Assembly (NCBI RefSeq): GCF_037083825.1
Contig: NZ_JBAPLU010000006.1
Coordinates: forward strand, 1 to 64,000
Direction of reading: 5' to 3'
DNA from: Klenkia sesuvii
GTDB taxonomy: Bacteria > Actinomycetota > Actinomycetes > Mycobacteriales > Geodermatophilaceae
DNA length: 64,000 bases
A program made the position numbers and the translations under genes. Positions 56,770 to 64,000 of the stretch are shown in pieces; the first letter of the stretch is position 1; each line of letters starts with the position of its first letter. The notes beneath the pieces are model-generated. The model made no database searches. It was not told where the DNA came from and saw only the letters and a program-made list of their open reading frames with translations.

Positions 56770-58566
56770 GTGCCCGGACGCCGCAGGACCACCCGCTCGG
56801 CCACCACCCGGAAGGCCGCCACCCGGAAGGCCGCACCGTCGAGGGCCGCCTCCGCCCGCACGACCGCCCCGAAGGCGACCCCGAAGGCGGGCCGGAAGGC
56901 GGCCCCGACCGGGACCGCGGCGCGCGGCCCCGCGGCGCAGCCGGCCCGACCGACCGCCGGGCCGGGGGAGCGGGTGTGGGTGCTCGCCGTCCCCTTCCGG
57001 GCACCGGCGCCCGGGGCCACCTGGGACAAGGACCTGCAGGCCCACGTCTGGATCGGCGCTGCCCCGCCGCCGGAGCTCGCGGCCTACGTCCCCGGCCCGT
57101 ACACCTTCGAGCGGTTCCTGGAGGACGAGCTCAACGACGCCCCGCGCCCCGTGCCGGCCGGGGACCGGATGATCCCGCGCGCCGAGCAGGTCACCGGCGC
57201 CGCCGCGGTCGCCGCGCACGAGGCAGCCGGGGGGCGGATGTTCCTCCTCGGTGACGACCCCGGCGTCGGCAAGACCGGCACCGCCGTCCTGGCCGTGCAG
57301 CAGGTCGCCGCCCGCCGCGGGGCCCGGACCGTGCTGGTCGTCGCCGACCGGCCCGCGGCCATCACCGTGCCGCACTGGACGCGCTCGATCAGCGCCTTCG
57401 GCGACGGTGGCCTGCGCTGGTGCGTCACCACCTGGGACCGGTTGGCCAAGGTGCGCGACCTGCGGTTCGACGTCGTGGTGGCCGACGAGGCGCACATGGT
57501 CCGGCACACGACCACTCAGCGGTGGAAGCACTGGAAGGCGGTCTCCGGGTCCGGGCGGGTCAAGGACGCACCGTTCGTGCTGCTGGCCACGGCGACCCCG
57601 GCGCACTCCCCGCTGGAGCTGCCCTACCTCGCGCCGCACTTCGCCGCGCTGCACGGCGAGCCGCTGCGCGCCTGGGCCGACCTGCCGGCCCGGTTGGCCG
57701 AGCACGGGTTCCACGTGGAACGCGGCCGCTACGGCAGCACCTGGACCGAGGACGCCGACGAGCGCCGAGCCGACCTGGCGCTGCTGCGCAGCTGGCTGGC
57801 CGACACCGACCCGCCGTCGACGCTGCACCGGCCCGCACCGTGGGGCGACGTCCAGGTGACCGGGACGCCGGTGGCCCTCACCCCCGCCGAGCGGGCGGCC
57901 TACGAGCAGGAGTGGAGCGATTTCCGCGCCGAGATGCAGCTCGCTCGGCGGGCGCGGCAGACCGCGCGGGGCCGGGCGGCGCTGCTGCGGTTCCGGCAGA
58001 AGGCCGGGCTGATCCGGGTGCCGGCCACCGTCGACTGGGTGAAGGCGCAGGTCGAGGCCGGCCGGCAGGTGGCGGTGTCGGTGGAGTTCGTCGAGACCGC
58101 GGCCGACCCGATCCGCGAGGCCCTCCAGGCGGCCGGGATCGGCGTCTCGGGCATCTACGGCCGCGACCGGTTCGACGTGGAGGCCGAGCGGCTGCGGTTC
58201 CAGCGCGGCGAGTCGCCGGTGTGCGTGTTCACCGTGACCGCCTCGATCAGCCTGCACGCCGGCGAGCAGCTGCCCGGCGGACGGACGGCGTCGACCACCC
58301 CGCGGGTGGGGCTGTTCCACCAGCCGCGGTTCTCCGGCATCGCGGCCCGCCAGGTCACCGGCCGCACCCACCGCGACCACCAGGTGTCGCCGTGGCGCAT
58401 CGCCTACGCCGAGGACACCGTCGAGGAGCAGGTCGCGAAGGTGATGGTCGAGCGCCTGGCGGTCACCGGGTCGACGGCGGGCGGGGACACCGCCGGCCTG
58501 CAGCAGATCGCCGAGCTGCTGGACGCCGACTGGCTCCCGCAGGCCTCCCTCACGGGCGCGGACTGA
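56770..58566 (+). CDS. DEAH-type SF2 helicase with histone-H1-like basic tail
   Basis: A 598-aa protein. Residues 1-65 are nearly only Ala, Lys, Arg, Thr and Pro in short repeats (TTRKAATRKAAPSRAAS), like the C-tail of histone H1 or actinobacterial HupB/HU tails, which bind DNA. The rest is an SNF2-like SF2 motor: Walker A DDPGVGKTG (about 162-170), DEAH box VADEAHM (about 238-244), motif III LLATATPAHS, and a C-terminal helicase half with TASISLHAGEQLPGG and RQVTGRTHRDHQ, an arginine-finger equivalent. The N-terminal half between tail and motor (WVLAVPFRAP) is not recognised. GTG 56770. Unlike the large SNF2 protein upstream, it has no SWIM domain. Confidence 0.75.
   Translation: MPGRRRTTRSATTRKAATRKAAPSRAASARTTAPKATPKAGRKAAPTGTAARGPAAQPARPTAGPGERVWVLAVPFRAPAPGATWDKDLQAHVWIGAAPPPELAAYVPGPYTFERFLEDELNDAPRPVPAGDRMIPRAEQVTGAAAVAAHEAAGGRMFLLGDDPGVGKTGTAVLAVQQVAARRGARTVLVVADRPAAITVPHWTRSISAFGDGGLRWCVTTWDRLAKVRDLRFDVVVADEAHMVRHTTTQRWKHWKAVSGSGRVKDAPFVLLATATPAHSPLELPYLAPHFAALHGEPLRAWADLPARLAEHGFHVERGRYGSTWTEDADERRADLALLRSWLADTDPPSTLHRPAPWGDVQVTGTPVALTPAERAAYEQEWSDFRAEMQLARRARQTARGRAALLRFRQKAGLIRVPATVDWVKAQVEAGRQVAVSVEFVETAADPIREALQAAGIGVSGIYGRDRFDVEAERLRFQRGESPVCVFTVTASISLHAGEQLPGGRTASTTPRVGLFHQPRFSGIAARQVTGRTHRDHQVSPWRIAYAEDTVEEQVAKVMVERLAVTGSTAGGDTAGLQQIAELLDADWLPQASLTGAD
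57708..57721. promoter_or_regulatory. parS-like site (perfect palindrome, inside a gene)
   Basis: GTTCCACGTGGAAC inside the helicase gene, encoding part of GFHVER. The rare GAA codon for Glu (GAG is nearly universal here) is what completes the palindrome. See the site at 27724. Confidence 0.35.
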
Positions 58567-58601
58567 CGCCCCGCGCGGCGTCGACCTCGCAGTTCAGCAA
58601 C

Positions 58602-58638
58602 GGCGCCGCGCCGGTGGGCGGGGTGCCGGCGTGGCGCC
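58602..58638. terminator. Hairpin between convergent helicase and GNAT genes
   Basis: GGCGCCGCGCCGG (58602-58614) and CCGGCGTGGCGCC (58626-58638) pair over 13 positions with one G-U. Confidence 0.65.
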
Positions 58639-58647
58639 CGTGCATGG

Positions 58648-59079
58648 TCAACGGGGGGCGATGACCCGCATCGGCAGGTGGGGGATGCCGTCCTCCACGT
58701 AGTCCGGCCCCGACCGCTCGAAGCCGAACCGCGCGTACCAGCCCTCCAGGTAGGCTTGGGCGCCGATGTCGACGGTGCGGCCGGCGCACAGCTCCAGGCC
58801 GCGCGCGATCAACTGCGCCGACAACCCACGCCCCCGGGCGGACACCGCCGTCGCGACCCGGCCGATCGCCCGGTGCTCGCCGTTCTCCAGCACCCGGATG
58901 CACGACACGGGGACGTCGTCCTCGGCCACCCAGACGTGCAGCGTGCCCGGCTCGGCGTCCCGGCCGTCGAGCTCGGGATAGGGGCAGGCCTGCTCGACCA
59001 CGAAGACGTCGACCCGCAGCTTGAGCAGGCCGTACAGCTCGGCGGGGGTCAGCTCGGCGAACCGCTTCTCCACGATCAC
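58648..59079 (-). CDS. GNAT acetyltransferase (ElaA-like), third gene of vapBC operon
   Basis: A 143-aa N-acetyltransferase. ElaA-like features are LKLRVDVFVVEQACPYPELDGRD at the start (residues about 15-37), HVWVAEDDVPVSCIRVL, and the acetyl-CoA loop RVATAVSARGRGLSAQLI. GTG 59079 overlaps the vapC stop (GTGA), so it is coupled to the toxin gene. Substrate unknown. Some toxin-antitoxin systems use a GNAT toxin, but this one looks like a housekeeping ElaA, so it could be merely downstream. Confidence 0.8.
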   Translation of the reverse strand: MIVEKRFAELTPAELYGLLKLRVDVFVVEQACPYPELDGRDAEPGTLHVWVAEDDVPVSCIRVLENGEHRAIGRVATAVSARGRGLSAQLIARGLELCAGRTVDIGAQAYLEGWYARFGFERSGPDYVEDGIPHLPMRVIAPR

Positions 59080-59471
59080 GCGGTCAACACTCGCACCTCG
59101 CAGCGCAGGCCAGGCACCCGGGAGAGCCGGACGTCGGCGGTCACCAGCGTCGCCCCGAGCACCTCGGCGAGCGCCACGTACTGGGCGTCGTAGGCCGACA
59201 CCGAGTCGCGCAGCCGCCACGCTCGTGCCACGAGAGCCCGGTGCCCGTGCCGTTGGACAGGGAAGCCGGCGAGCAGATCCAGCACCAGCTCACCCCGGTC
59301 CACCGTCCACAGGCCAGCCAGGACCTTGCGGCGCACCGCCTGCAGGAACTCGACGTCGGCCAGCTCCGGCACGTGCAGATCCCGCCCTCGTACCATCTCG
59401 CGAGCCCGGGCACCGTGACCGCCCTGGTCTGCGAGCACAGGCAGCAGGGCGGACGTGTCGAGGACGATCAG
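59076..59471 (-). CDS. vapC: VapC-family PIN-domain toxin (CTG start)
   Basis: A 131-aa PIN-domain ribonuclease that cleaves tRNA or rRNA when free of antitoxin. Acidic residues of the active site: Asp in IVLDTSALLP near the start, Glu in VPELADVEFLQA, Asp in SAYDAQYVALAE and a last Asp in LVTADVRL. No ATG, GTG or TTG lies between the family N-terminus and the previous gene; the first possible codon giving the usual N-terminus is CTG 59471, whose TG joins the A of the vapB stop (CTGA). Length from there is exactly that of typical VapC. Low expression by a weak start would suit a toxin. Confidence 0.82.
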   Translation of the reverse strand: MIVLDTSALLPVLADQGGHGARAREMVRGRDLHVPELADVEFLQAVRRKVLAGLWTVDRGELVLDLLAGFPVQRHGHRALVARAWRLRDSVSAYDAQYVALAEVLGATLVTADVRLSRVPGLRCEVRVLTA

Positions 59472-59698
59472 CGCTCGGCCCGGCCCTCGTGGACGAGTGC
59501 GACCGCCTCGTCGAACGAGATCGACAGGCCCGAGGACTCCGCTCGGCGGAAGATCTCCTCCTGGGTCGGCCGAGCCGCGACCTTGCTCAGCTCGCGCAGG
59601 GTGTACTCCGACAGCGACATGCCGGCCGCCGATGCCCGTTCCTGCAGGCGGGCGTGGACGTCGTCCGGCACGTTGCGGACCTGCAGCATCTTCGTCAC
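59468..59698 (-). CDS. vapB: VapB/FitA-type antitoxin
   Basis: A 76-aa antitoxin. The N-terminal half is a ribbon-helix-helix DNA-binding motif (MLQVRNVPDDVHARLQERA, then SLSEYTLRELS); the C-terminal acidic/amphipathic part (EEIFRRAESSG) should wrap the toxin. GTG 59698 follows AAGGTGG; ATG 59689 is possible. Stop and vapC start overlap. A 36-bp palindrome upstream is the probable self-control site. Confidence 0.85.
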   Translation of the reverse strand: MTKMLQVRNVPDDVHARLQERASAAGMSLSEYTLRELSKVAARPTQEEIFRRAESSGLSISFDEAVALVHEGRAER

Positions 59699-59710
59699 CC
59701 GGCCACCTTG

Positions 59711-59746
59711 CATGCGTGTCACATGCGTTCGCATGTGACACGCATG
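59711..59746. promoter_or_regulatory. 36-bp palindrome, probable VapB operator
   Basis: Perfect 17-bp arms (CATGCGTGTCACATGCG at 59711-59727; complement at 59730-59746) with a 2-nt centre, 13 bases upstream of vapB and just past the flotillin remnant stop. VapBC complexes bind such repeats. It is distinctly richer in A/T than its surroundings. It may also end transcription from upstream. Confidence 0.65.
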
Positions 59747-59750
59747 TATC

Positions 59751-60268
59751 TCACGCTCCGTCGACGGGGACCCGCTCGGGCGAGGCCGGGCCCGAGCCGT
59801 CGGCCGCGGCGCCGGAGAGCCGCTTGAGCAGCGCGGGGACGTCGAGGCCGGTCAGGTCGCCCGAGAGCTGCAGGCCCTGGGCGACGTTGGCGGCCACCGA
59901 CTTCGACAGCGATCCCGGGCCGTCGGCGCTGATGACGGTCATCTTCTCCACGCTCGACAGCGGCGCGGCCGCGGCGGACACGACCTCGGGCAGGACCTTC
60001 ACCAGCAGGTCGAGGATCGCGGCCTCGCCGTAGGTGCTGAACGCCTGGGAGCGGGCGTCCATCGACTCGGCCTCGGCCTTGCCCTTGGCCAGGATCGCGG
60101 CGGCCTCGGCCTTGGCTGCGTCGATCTCGGCGTCGGTCTCGGCCTGCTTAAGCGCCAGCTGCCGCTGGGAGACCGCGATGGCCTCGTCGGCCACCAGCTG
60201 CTCCTGCTGGGCGGCCTGGCGGGCCGAGCCTCGGCGATGGAGGCCTCCTCGAGCACGCGGGTGCCGGA
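59751..60268 (-). pseudogene. Flotillin/SPFH C-terminal remnant
   Basis: About 148 codons in one frame from the GTG at 60194 encode the flotillin C-terminus: an Ala/Glu/Lys coiled coil (QRQLALKQAETDAEIDAAKA), YGEAAILDLLVKVLPEV, MTVISADG and VAQGLQLSGDLTG. Upstream of it, homologous-looking codons (VLEEASIAEA) lie in a different frame near 60225-60265, implying a frameshift, and then all similarity stops where the thi riboswitch region begins. A full flotillin has about 450-500 aa with an N-terminal SPFH domain and membrane hairpin; both are missing. The piece might still be translated but could not form normal membrane microdomains. Confidence 0.6.
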
Positions 60269-60316
60269 ACCACCTCCCGGCTCACCCGATCGGGGGAGCC
60301 GTGCCAGGATCGGGGG

Positions 60317-60393
60317 CGACACGGGGTGCCCCACCGGGGGCTGAGATGACACCCGTCGAACCTGCTCCAGCTCGTACTGGCGAAGGGATGTCG
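60317..60393 (+). ncRNA. TPP riboswitch (THI element)
   Basis: The conserved core is present in order: GGGGTGCC (60323-60330 area), GCTGAGATGACACCC, GAACCTG, and CGAAGGGATG near the end. P1 can form between CGACA (60317-60321) and TGTCG (60389-60393). It ends three bases before the thiM start, and the AAGGGA that acts as thiM ribosome site is part of the aptamer. Binding of thiamine diphosphate should hide it and turn off translation of thiM-thiE-thiD-tenA. Confidence 0.92.
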
Positions 60394-60395
60394 AC

Positions 60396-61202
60396 ATGAG
60401 CCGTTCCACGACCGCGTCGCTGATGGCGGCCCGGGCCGCGCTGACGCAGGCGCGCCCGCTGGTGCACTGCCTGACCAACACTGTCGTGCAGGCGTTCACC
60501 GCGAACGCGCTGCTGGCCGTCGGGGCCTCGCCGGCGATGGTGGACGCCCCCGAGGAGGCCGCCGAGTTCGCAGGCCTCGCCTCGGCGGTGCTGGTCAACG
60601 TCGGCACGCTCACCGCCCGCACGGCCGAGGCGATGCGCGCGGCCGCCGCACGGGCCGCCGACGACGCCACGCCCTGGGTGCTCGACCCGGTCGCCGTCGG
60701 CGCGCTCGGCTTCCGCACCCGGCTGGCGGCCCAGCTGCTCGAGCACCGCCCGGACGTCGTCCGCGGCAACGCCTCCGAGGTCATCGCGCTGGCCGGGGCC
60801 GGCGCGGGCGGGCGGGGCACCGACAGCACGGTCGGCGTCGACAGCGCTGCGGAGGCCGCCGCCGACCTGGCCCGGCGGACCGGCGGGGTGGTCGCCGTCA
60901 GCGGCGAGGTCGACCTGGTCACCGACGGCACCGGCACGGTCCGCGTCGGGGGCGGCCACCCGCTGCTGACCCGCACCACCGGCGCCGGGTGCGCCCTCGG
61001 CGCGCTGACCGCCGCCTACGTCGCCTCGACCGGGTCCAACCTCTGGGGTGCGGTCGCCGCGCACGCCCACGTCGCGGTGGCCGCCGAGCGCGCGGCCGCG
61101 GTGTGCACCGGGCCCGGGTCGTTCGCGACCGCCTGGCTCGACGCCCTCGACGCGGTCGGCCCCGACGAGCTGGCCGGCGCCGACGTCGTGGAGCAGCCGT
61201 GA
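60396..61202 (+). CDS. thiM: Hydroxyethylthiazole kinase
   Basis: A 268-aa ribokinase-like enzyme that phosphorylates 4-methyl-5-(2-hydroxyethyl)thiazole for thiamine salvage. Signature VHCLTNTVVQAFTANALLAVGASPAM, cited as residues about 22-47, then RGNASEVIALAG and the catalytic TTGAGCALGALTAAY with the acting Cys/Gly-rich anion hole. ATG 60396 lies directly behind the riboswitch. First gene of a salvage operon whose genes all overlap by 4 nt. Confidence 0.94.
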   Translation: MSRSTTASLMAARAALTQARPLVHCLTNTVVQAFTANALLAVGASPAMVDAPEEAAEFAGLASAVLVNVGTLTARTAEAMRAAAARAADDATPWVLDPVAVGALGFRTRLAAQLLEHRPDVVRGNASEVIALAGAGAGGRGTDSTVGVDSAAEAAADLARRTGGVVAVSGEVDLVTDGTGTVRVGGGHPLLTRTTGAGCALGALTAAYVASTGSNLWGAVAAHAHVAVAAERAAAVCTGPGSFATAWLDALDAVGPDELAGADVVEQP

Positions 61203-61831
61203 GGTTCGACCCCAACCTCTACCTGGTGACCGACACCGCCCTCTGCGCGCCCCGGTCGGTGCCCGAGGTGGTGGCCGCCGCGGTCGCCGGCGGGGTCACC
61301 GCCGTCCAGGTGCGGGACAAGACGGCGTCCCGTCGCGAGCTGCTCGAGCTGACCCGCGCCGTGCAGGCGGCGCTGGTGGACCGGCCCGACGTCGCGGTCG
61401 TGGTCGACGACGCCCTCGACGTCGCCCTGCTGGCCGGGGCGACCGGGGTCCACCTGGGCCAGTCCGACCTCCCGGTCACCGACGTCCGGGCGCACGCCCC
61501 GCACCTGCACGTCGGCCTGTCCGTGGGGACGGCGGACGAGCTCTCCGCCGCGACCGCCCTGCCGCCGGGGACCGTCAACCTGCTGGGCCTCGGACCGGTG
61601 TGGGCCACCCCGACCAAGCCCGACGCCGCGGCGGCGCTGGGCCCCGAGGGCATCGCGGAGCTGGTGCGCGGCGCCGGCGGGCTGACCACGGTGGCGATCG
61701 GCGGCATCCACGCCGACCGGGCCGCCGCGGTGGCCGCCACCGGGGTCGACGGCATCTGCGTGGTCAGCGACATCTGCGCCGCCGGGGACCCCCGGGCCGC
61801 CGCCGAGCAGCTGCGGGCGGCGCTGCGATGA
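61199..61831 (+). CDS. thiE: Thiamine-phosphate synthase
   Basis: A 210-aa TIM-barrel enzyme joining HMP-diphosphate and thiazole phosphate into thiamine phosphate. Motifs: YLVTDTALC, VTAVQVRDK (diphosphate contact), VVVDDALDVALLAGATGVHLGQSDLP, GLGPVWATPTK, and VAIGGIHADRAAAV. GTG 61199 overlaps the thiM stop. Confidence 0.94.
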   Translation: MRFDPNLYLVTDTALCAPRSVPEVVAAAVAGGVTAVQVRDKTASRRELLELTRAVQAALVDRPDVAVVVDDALDVALLAGATGVHLGQSDLPVTDVRAHAPHLHVGLSVGTADELSAATALPPGTVNLLGLGPVWATPTKPDAAAALGPEGIAELVRGAGGLTTVAIGGIHADRAAAVAATGVDGICVVSDICAAGDPRAAAEQLRAALR

Positions 61832-62676
61832 GCGCCCGGGTTGCCCTGACCATCGCCGGCTCCGACCCCAGCGGCGGGGCCGGCGTCCAGGCCGACCTGG
61901 CCACCTTCGCCGGGCTGACCACCTACGGCACCGCGGTGCTCACCAGCCTGACGGCGCAGAACACCCACGGCGTCACCGGCGTCCACCCCGTCCCGGCCGC
62001 CTTCGTCACCCAGCAGCTGGACACCCTGCTCGACGACGTCACCGTGCACGCCACCAAGACCGGGATGCTCGGCTCGTCGGCGGTGGTGCACGCCGTCGTC
62101 GAGGTGCTGTCCCGGCGGTCGGTCGGGCCGCTCGTCGTCGACCCGGTGATGGTGGCGACCAGCGGGGACCAGCTCATCGACGACGACGCGGTGGACGCCG
62201 TCCGCACCGCGTTGCTGCCGATCACCGACCTGCTGACGCCGAACGTGCCCGAGGCGGCGCGGTTGTTGCACGTGGAACCGGCGCGGACCGTGGTCGACCT
62301 GCGGGACCAGGCCGTGGCACTGCTGGCGCTCGGCCCGCGCGCGGTGCTGGTCAAGGGTGGCCACCTCGCCCGCGACCTGGGCGAGAGCATCGACGTCCTC
62401 GCCGTGCGGGAGGACGTCGGGACGACGTCGGTGCACCTGAGCAGCCGACCGCTGGTCGCCACCGCGAACACCCACGGCACCGGGTGCACGCTGTCGGCCG
62501 CCCTCGCCGCGGGAGCCACCCTCGCCGGGACGGCGGGGACGGCCCCGGACTGGCCGGCGCTGGTCGAGCAGGCCCGGGACGTGCTGCAGGCCGCCCTGCG
62601 GCACGCCGACCAGCTCGACGTCGGCTCGGGCAACGGCCCCGTGGCCCACGGCGCCTACGCGTGGGGCGACTCGTGA
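61828..62676 (+). CDS. thiD: Hydroxymethylpyrimidine/phosphomethylpyrimidine kinase
   Basis: A 282-aa ribokinase-fold enzyme that phosphorylates HMP twice. Seen: LTIAGSDPSGGAGVQADL, ALTSLTAQNTHGVTGV-like VLTSLTAQNTHGV, VDPVMVATSGDQL, TPNVPEAARLL and the catalytic ATANTHGTGCTLSAALAA. ATG 61828 overlaps the thiE stop. A one-mismatch parS-like site lies within (62265). Confidence 0.94.
   Translation: MSARVALTIAGSDPSGGAGVQADLATFAGLTTYGTAVLTSLTAQNTHGVTGVHPVPAAFVTQQLDTLLDDVTVHATKTGMLGSSAVVHAVVEVLSRRSVGPLVVDPVMVATSGDQLIDDDAVDAVRTALLPITDLLTPNVPEAARLLHVEPARTVVDLRDQAVALLALGPRAVLVKGGHLARDLGESIDVLAVREDVGTTSVHLSSRPLVATANTHGTGCTLSAALAAGATLAGTAGTAPDWPALVEQARDVLQAALRHADQLDVGSGNGPVAHGAYAWGDS
62265..62278. 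promoter_or_regulatory. parS-like site (one mismatch, inside thiD)
   Basis: GTTGCACGTGGAAC, encoding part of LLHVEP; again a rare GAA codon completes it. See the site at 27724. Confidence 0.3.
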
Positions 62677-63305
62677 GCTTCTCCGCCGACGCCTGGGCCC
62701 GCACCGCCGGGCTGCGCGCCGAGATCGACGAGCTCGGGTTCCTGGCCGAGCTGGCCGACGGCACCCTCGCACCCGCCGCGTTCCGCAGCTACCTGGAGCA
62801 GGACGCGCTCTACCTCGCCGGCTACGCCAAGGCCCTCGCGCTGCTGGCCGCCCGGGCACCCGAGGCGCAGGCGGGGGCGTTCTGGGCCGGTGCCGCGCAG
62901 GGCGCCGCGGTGGTCGAGACGGCGCTGCACGAGGACCTGCTGGAGCTGCTCGGCGGCGGCGCGCGCACCGACCAGCACAGCCCCACCTGCCTGGCCTACG
63001 TCTCCTACCTGGTGGCCACGGCGGCCACCGAGCCCTACGCGGTCGGCTGCGCGGCGGTGCTGCCCTGCTTCTGGGTGTACGCGCACACCGGCGCCCGGCT
63101 GGCCCCCGCCGCCCGGGCCGTCGCCGACCACCCGTTCCTGCGCTGGCTGGCCACCTACGACGCCCCGGCCTTCCAGGAGTCGACCCGGCGCGCCCGCGAG
63201 CTCACCGACGCCGAGGCCACCCCCGAGCTCGAGCCGGCCATGCACCGCGCGTTCGCGATCGCCACCGCCTACGAACGCGACTTCTGGTCCTCGGTCCCGC
63301 GCTGA
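62673..63305 (+). CDS. tenA: Thiaminase II (aminopyrimidine aminohydrolase)
   Basis: A 210-aa TenA protein that frees HMP from degraded thiamine for reuse. Unlike the copy at 27742 it keeps the nucleophile: Cys132 in AVLPCFWVYAHTG, and the C-terminal catalytic Glu is likely in the helix before the end (ATAYERDFW). FRSYLEQDALYLAGYAKALA is the N-terminal substrate-pocket helix. GTG 62673 overlaps the thiD stop. Its place in a TPP-riboswitch operon supports thiamine salvage. Confidence 0.9.
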   Translation: MSFSADAWARTAGLRAEIDELGFLAELADGTLAPAAFRSYLEQDALYLAGYAKALALLAARAPEAQAGAFWAGAAQGAAVVETALHEDLLELLGGGARTDQHSPTCLAYVSYLVATAATEPYAVGCAAVLPCFWVYAHTGARLAPAARAVADHPFLRWLATYDAPAFQESTRRARELTDAEATPELEPAMHRAFAIATAYERDFWSSVPR

Positions 63306-63356
63306 TCCTCCCGCCCCCGACGGGCCGAGCTCGGCGCAGCGGGGCATGCTGCCCCG

Positions 63357-64000
63357 ATGGGTGCCGTGGAGTGGCTGGCGACGGTGGCCGGCACCGTGCT
63401 CGTGCTGGTGGTGCTGCACGACCTGTTCGCGACCGTGCTGCGGCCCAACGGGCGCGGCGGTCTCAGCCGGTGGGTCATGCGGGCGGGCTGGCGGGCCGGC
63501 CTGGCCCTGCCCCGCTTCCGCGGGCTCGCCGGTCCGCTGACGCTGGTGGTGTCGGTCTCGTGCTGGCTCGTGCTGCTGGTCGTGGGTGCCGCGCTGGTCT
63601 ACTGGCCGCACCTGACCACCGGCTTCTCCTACGTCAGCGCGGTCGACCCGGCCAGCCGGTCGGACCTGCTCGACGCGGTGTACGTCTCCGCGGTCGTGCT
63701 CGCCACCCTCGGCTTCGGCGACGTGCTGCCCAGCGACGCGTGGTTGCGGCTGGTGGTGCCGGTGCAGGCCCTCATCGGGTTCGGCCTGATCACCGCGGCG
63801 GTCACGTGGATCCTGCAGGTGAGCCCGGCACTGACCCGGCGGCGCGCCTTCGCCGTGCGCCTGTCGCTGCTGCGCCGGGTGGACACGCCGGGTCTGGTGC
63901 ACCGTTCCGGGACGACGCTGGGCCCGCAGCTGCTGCAGGACCTCGCGCTGGGCCTGGTCGAGCTGCGGGTCGACGTCACCCAGCACGCCGAGATGTACTG
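63357..64000 (+). CDS. Ion channel family protein, two-helix pore (partial)
   Basis: The first 214 codons are visible; the gene runs off the window. An N-terminal membrane helix (about 6-26) is followed by a basic segment, a second helix (about 58-80), a pore loop with VVLATLGFGDVLPS, and a third helix (about 131-153), then a cytoplasmic part. TLGFGD stands where potassium channels have TVGYGD, so ion selectivity may differ from a classical K+ channel. ATG 63357. No RCK domain is seen in the visible part. Confidence 0.8.
   Translation, partial: MGAVEWLATVAGTVLVLVVLHDLFATVLRPNGRGGLSRWVMRAGWRAGLALPRFRGLAGPLTLVVSVSCWLVLLVVGAALVYWPHLTTGFSYVSAVDPASRSDLLDAVYVSAVVLATLGFGDVLPSDAWLRLVVPVQALIGFGLITAAVTWILQVSPALTRRRAFAVRLSLLRRVDTPGLVHRSGTTLGPQLLQDLALGLVELRVDVTQHAEMY

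Noticed and set aside
56770..58566. Phage origin for the second helicase
   Set aside because: No integrase, structural phage genes or attachment repeats nearby, and codon use matches the neighbours.

Overview
The window is 64 kb of very GC-rich, densely packed chromosome with G/C at nearly every third codon position, frequent GTG starts, and many 4-nt ATGA/GTGA gene overlaps. Together with an IclR/GylR-type glycerol regulon, an amylosucrase, otsAB, FluC pairs, a LOV-type light-sensor phosphatase and MMPL pumps, this points to a soil or rock actinobacterium. Geodermatophilaceae-like is my guess and is not proven. I see no rRNA, tRNA, CRISPR array, insertion sequence or prophage. No stretch over 300 bases lacks a gene; the longest gaps (about 150-190 bases) hold promoters, operators and hairpins.

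Layout. 1-4 kb: end of an unknown gene, a dicarboxylate symporter (dctA) and its divergent CitA/DcuS-type two-component system. 4-6.8 kb: an MMPL exporter divergent from a MarR regulator, with a two-palindrome operator between them. 6.8-14 kb: amylosucrase, a secreted protein with eight FnIII repeats and a propeller, and a chemoreceptor. 14-17 kb: otsA-otsB trehalose synthesis and tandem fluC (crcB) fluoride channels. 17-27.7 kb: a CaiB-type racemase/CoA-transferase, peroxiredoxin, secreted subtilase, two small membrane proteins, a PAS-LOV-GAF-PP2C phosphatase, HMG-CoA lyase with a flavin reductase, a VOC protein, an AIM24 protein and an AGE-family epimerase.

27.7-36 kb: the most intriguing block. 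It is a LacI-controlled set of genes encoding a BtpA-family TIM barrel, a PfkB kinase, a Frc-like sugar ABC transporter, a phosphotriesterase-homology enzyme, a GATase1-like protein and a TenA-like protein lacking the thiaminase cysteine. Paired LacI operators flank the promoter. It looks like a complete uptake-and-breakdown pathway for an unidentified, probably glycosidic, substrate.

36-41 kb: M20 peptidase, a Pro/Gly-rich membrane protein, a TetR-MMPL operon and an SRPBCC protein. 41-49 kb: a glycerol regulon (glpD, an APC permease, glpK1-iclR, glpF-glpK2) with a shared IclR operator and a repeated element behind glpD and glpK2. 49-58.6 kb: phosphoglucomutase, a DUF4190 protein, a SWIM/SNF2 helicase, a hydrolase, an amidotransferase-like protein and a second helicase with a histone-H1-like tail. 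58.6-60.3 kb: a vapB-vapC-GNAT operon (vapC apparently starts at CTG) and a truncated flotillin remnant. 60.3-63.3 kb: TPP-riboswitch-controlled thiM-thiE-thiD-tenA. The window ends inside an ion-channel gene. Copies of GTTCCACGTGGAAC, resembling the bacterial parS centromere, are scattered across the window.
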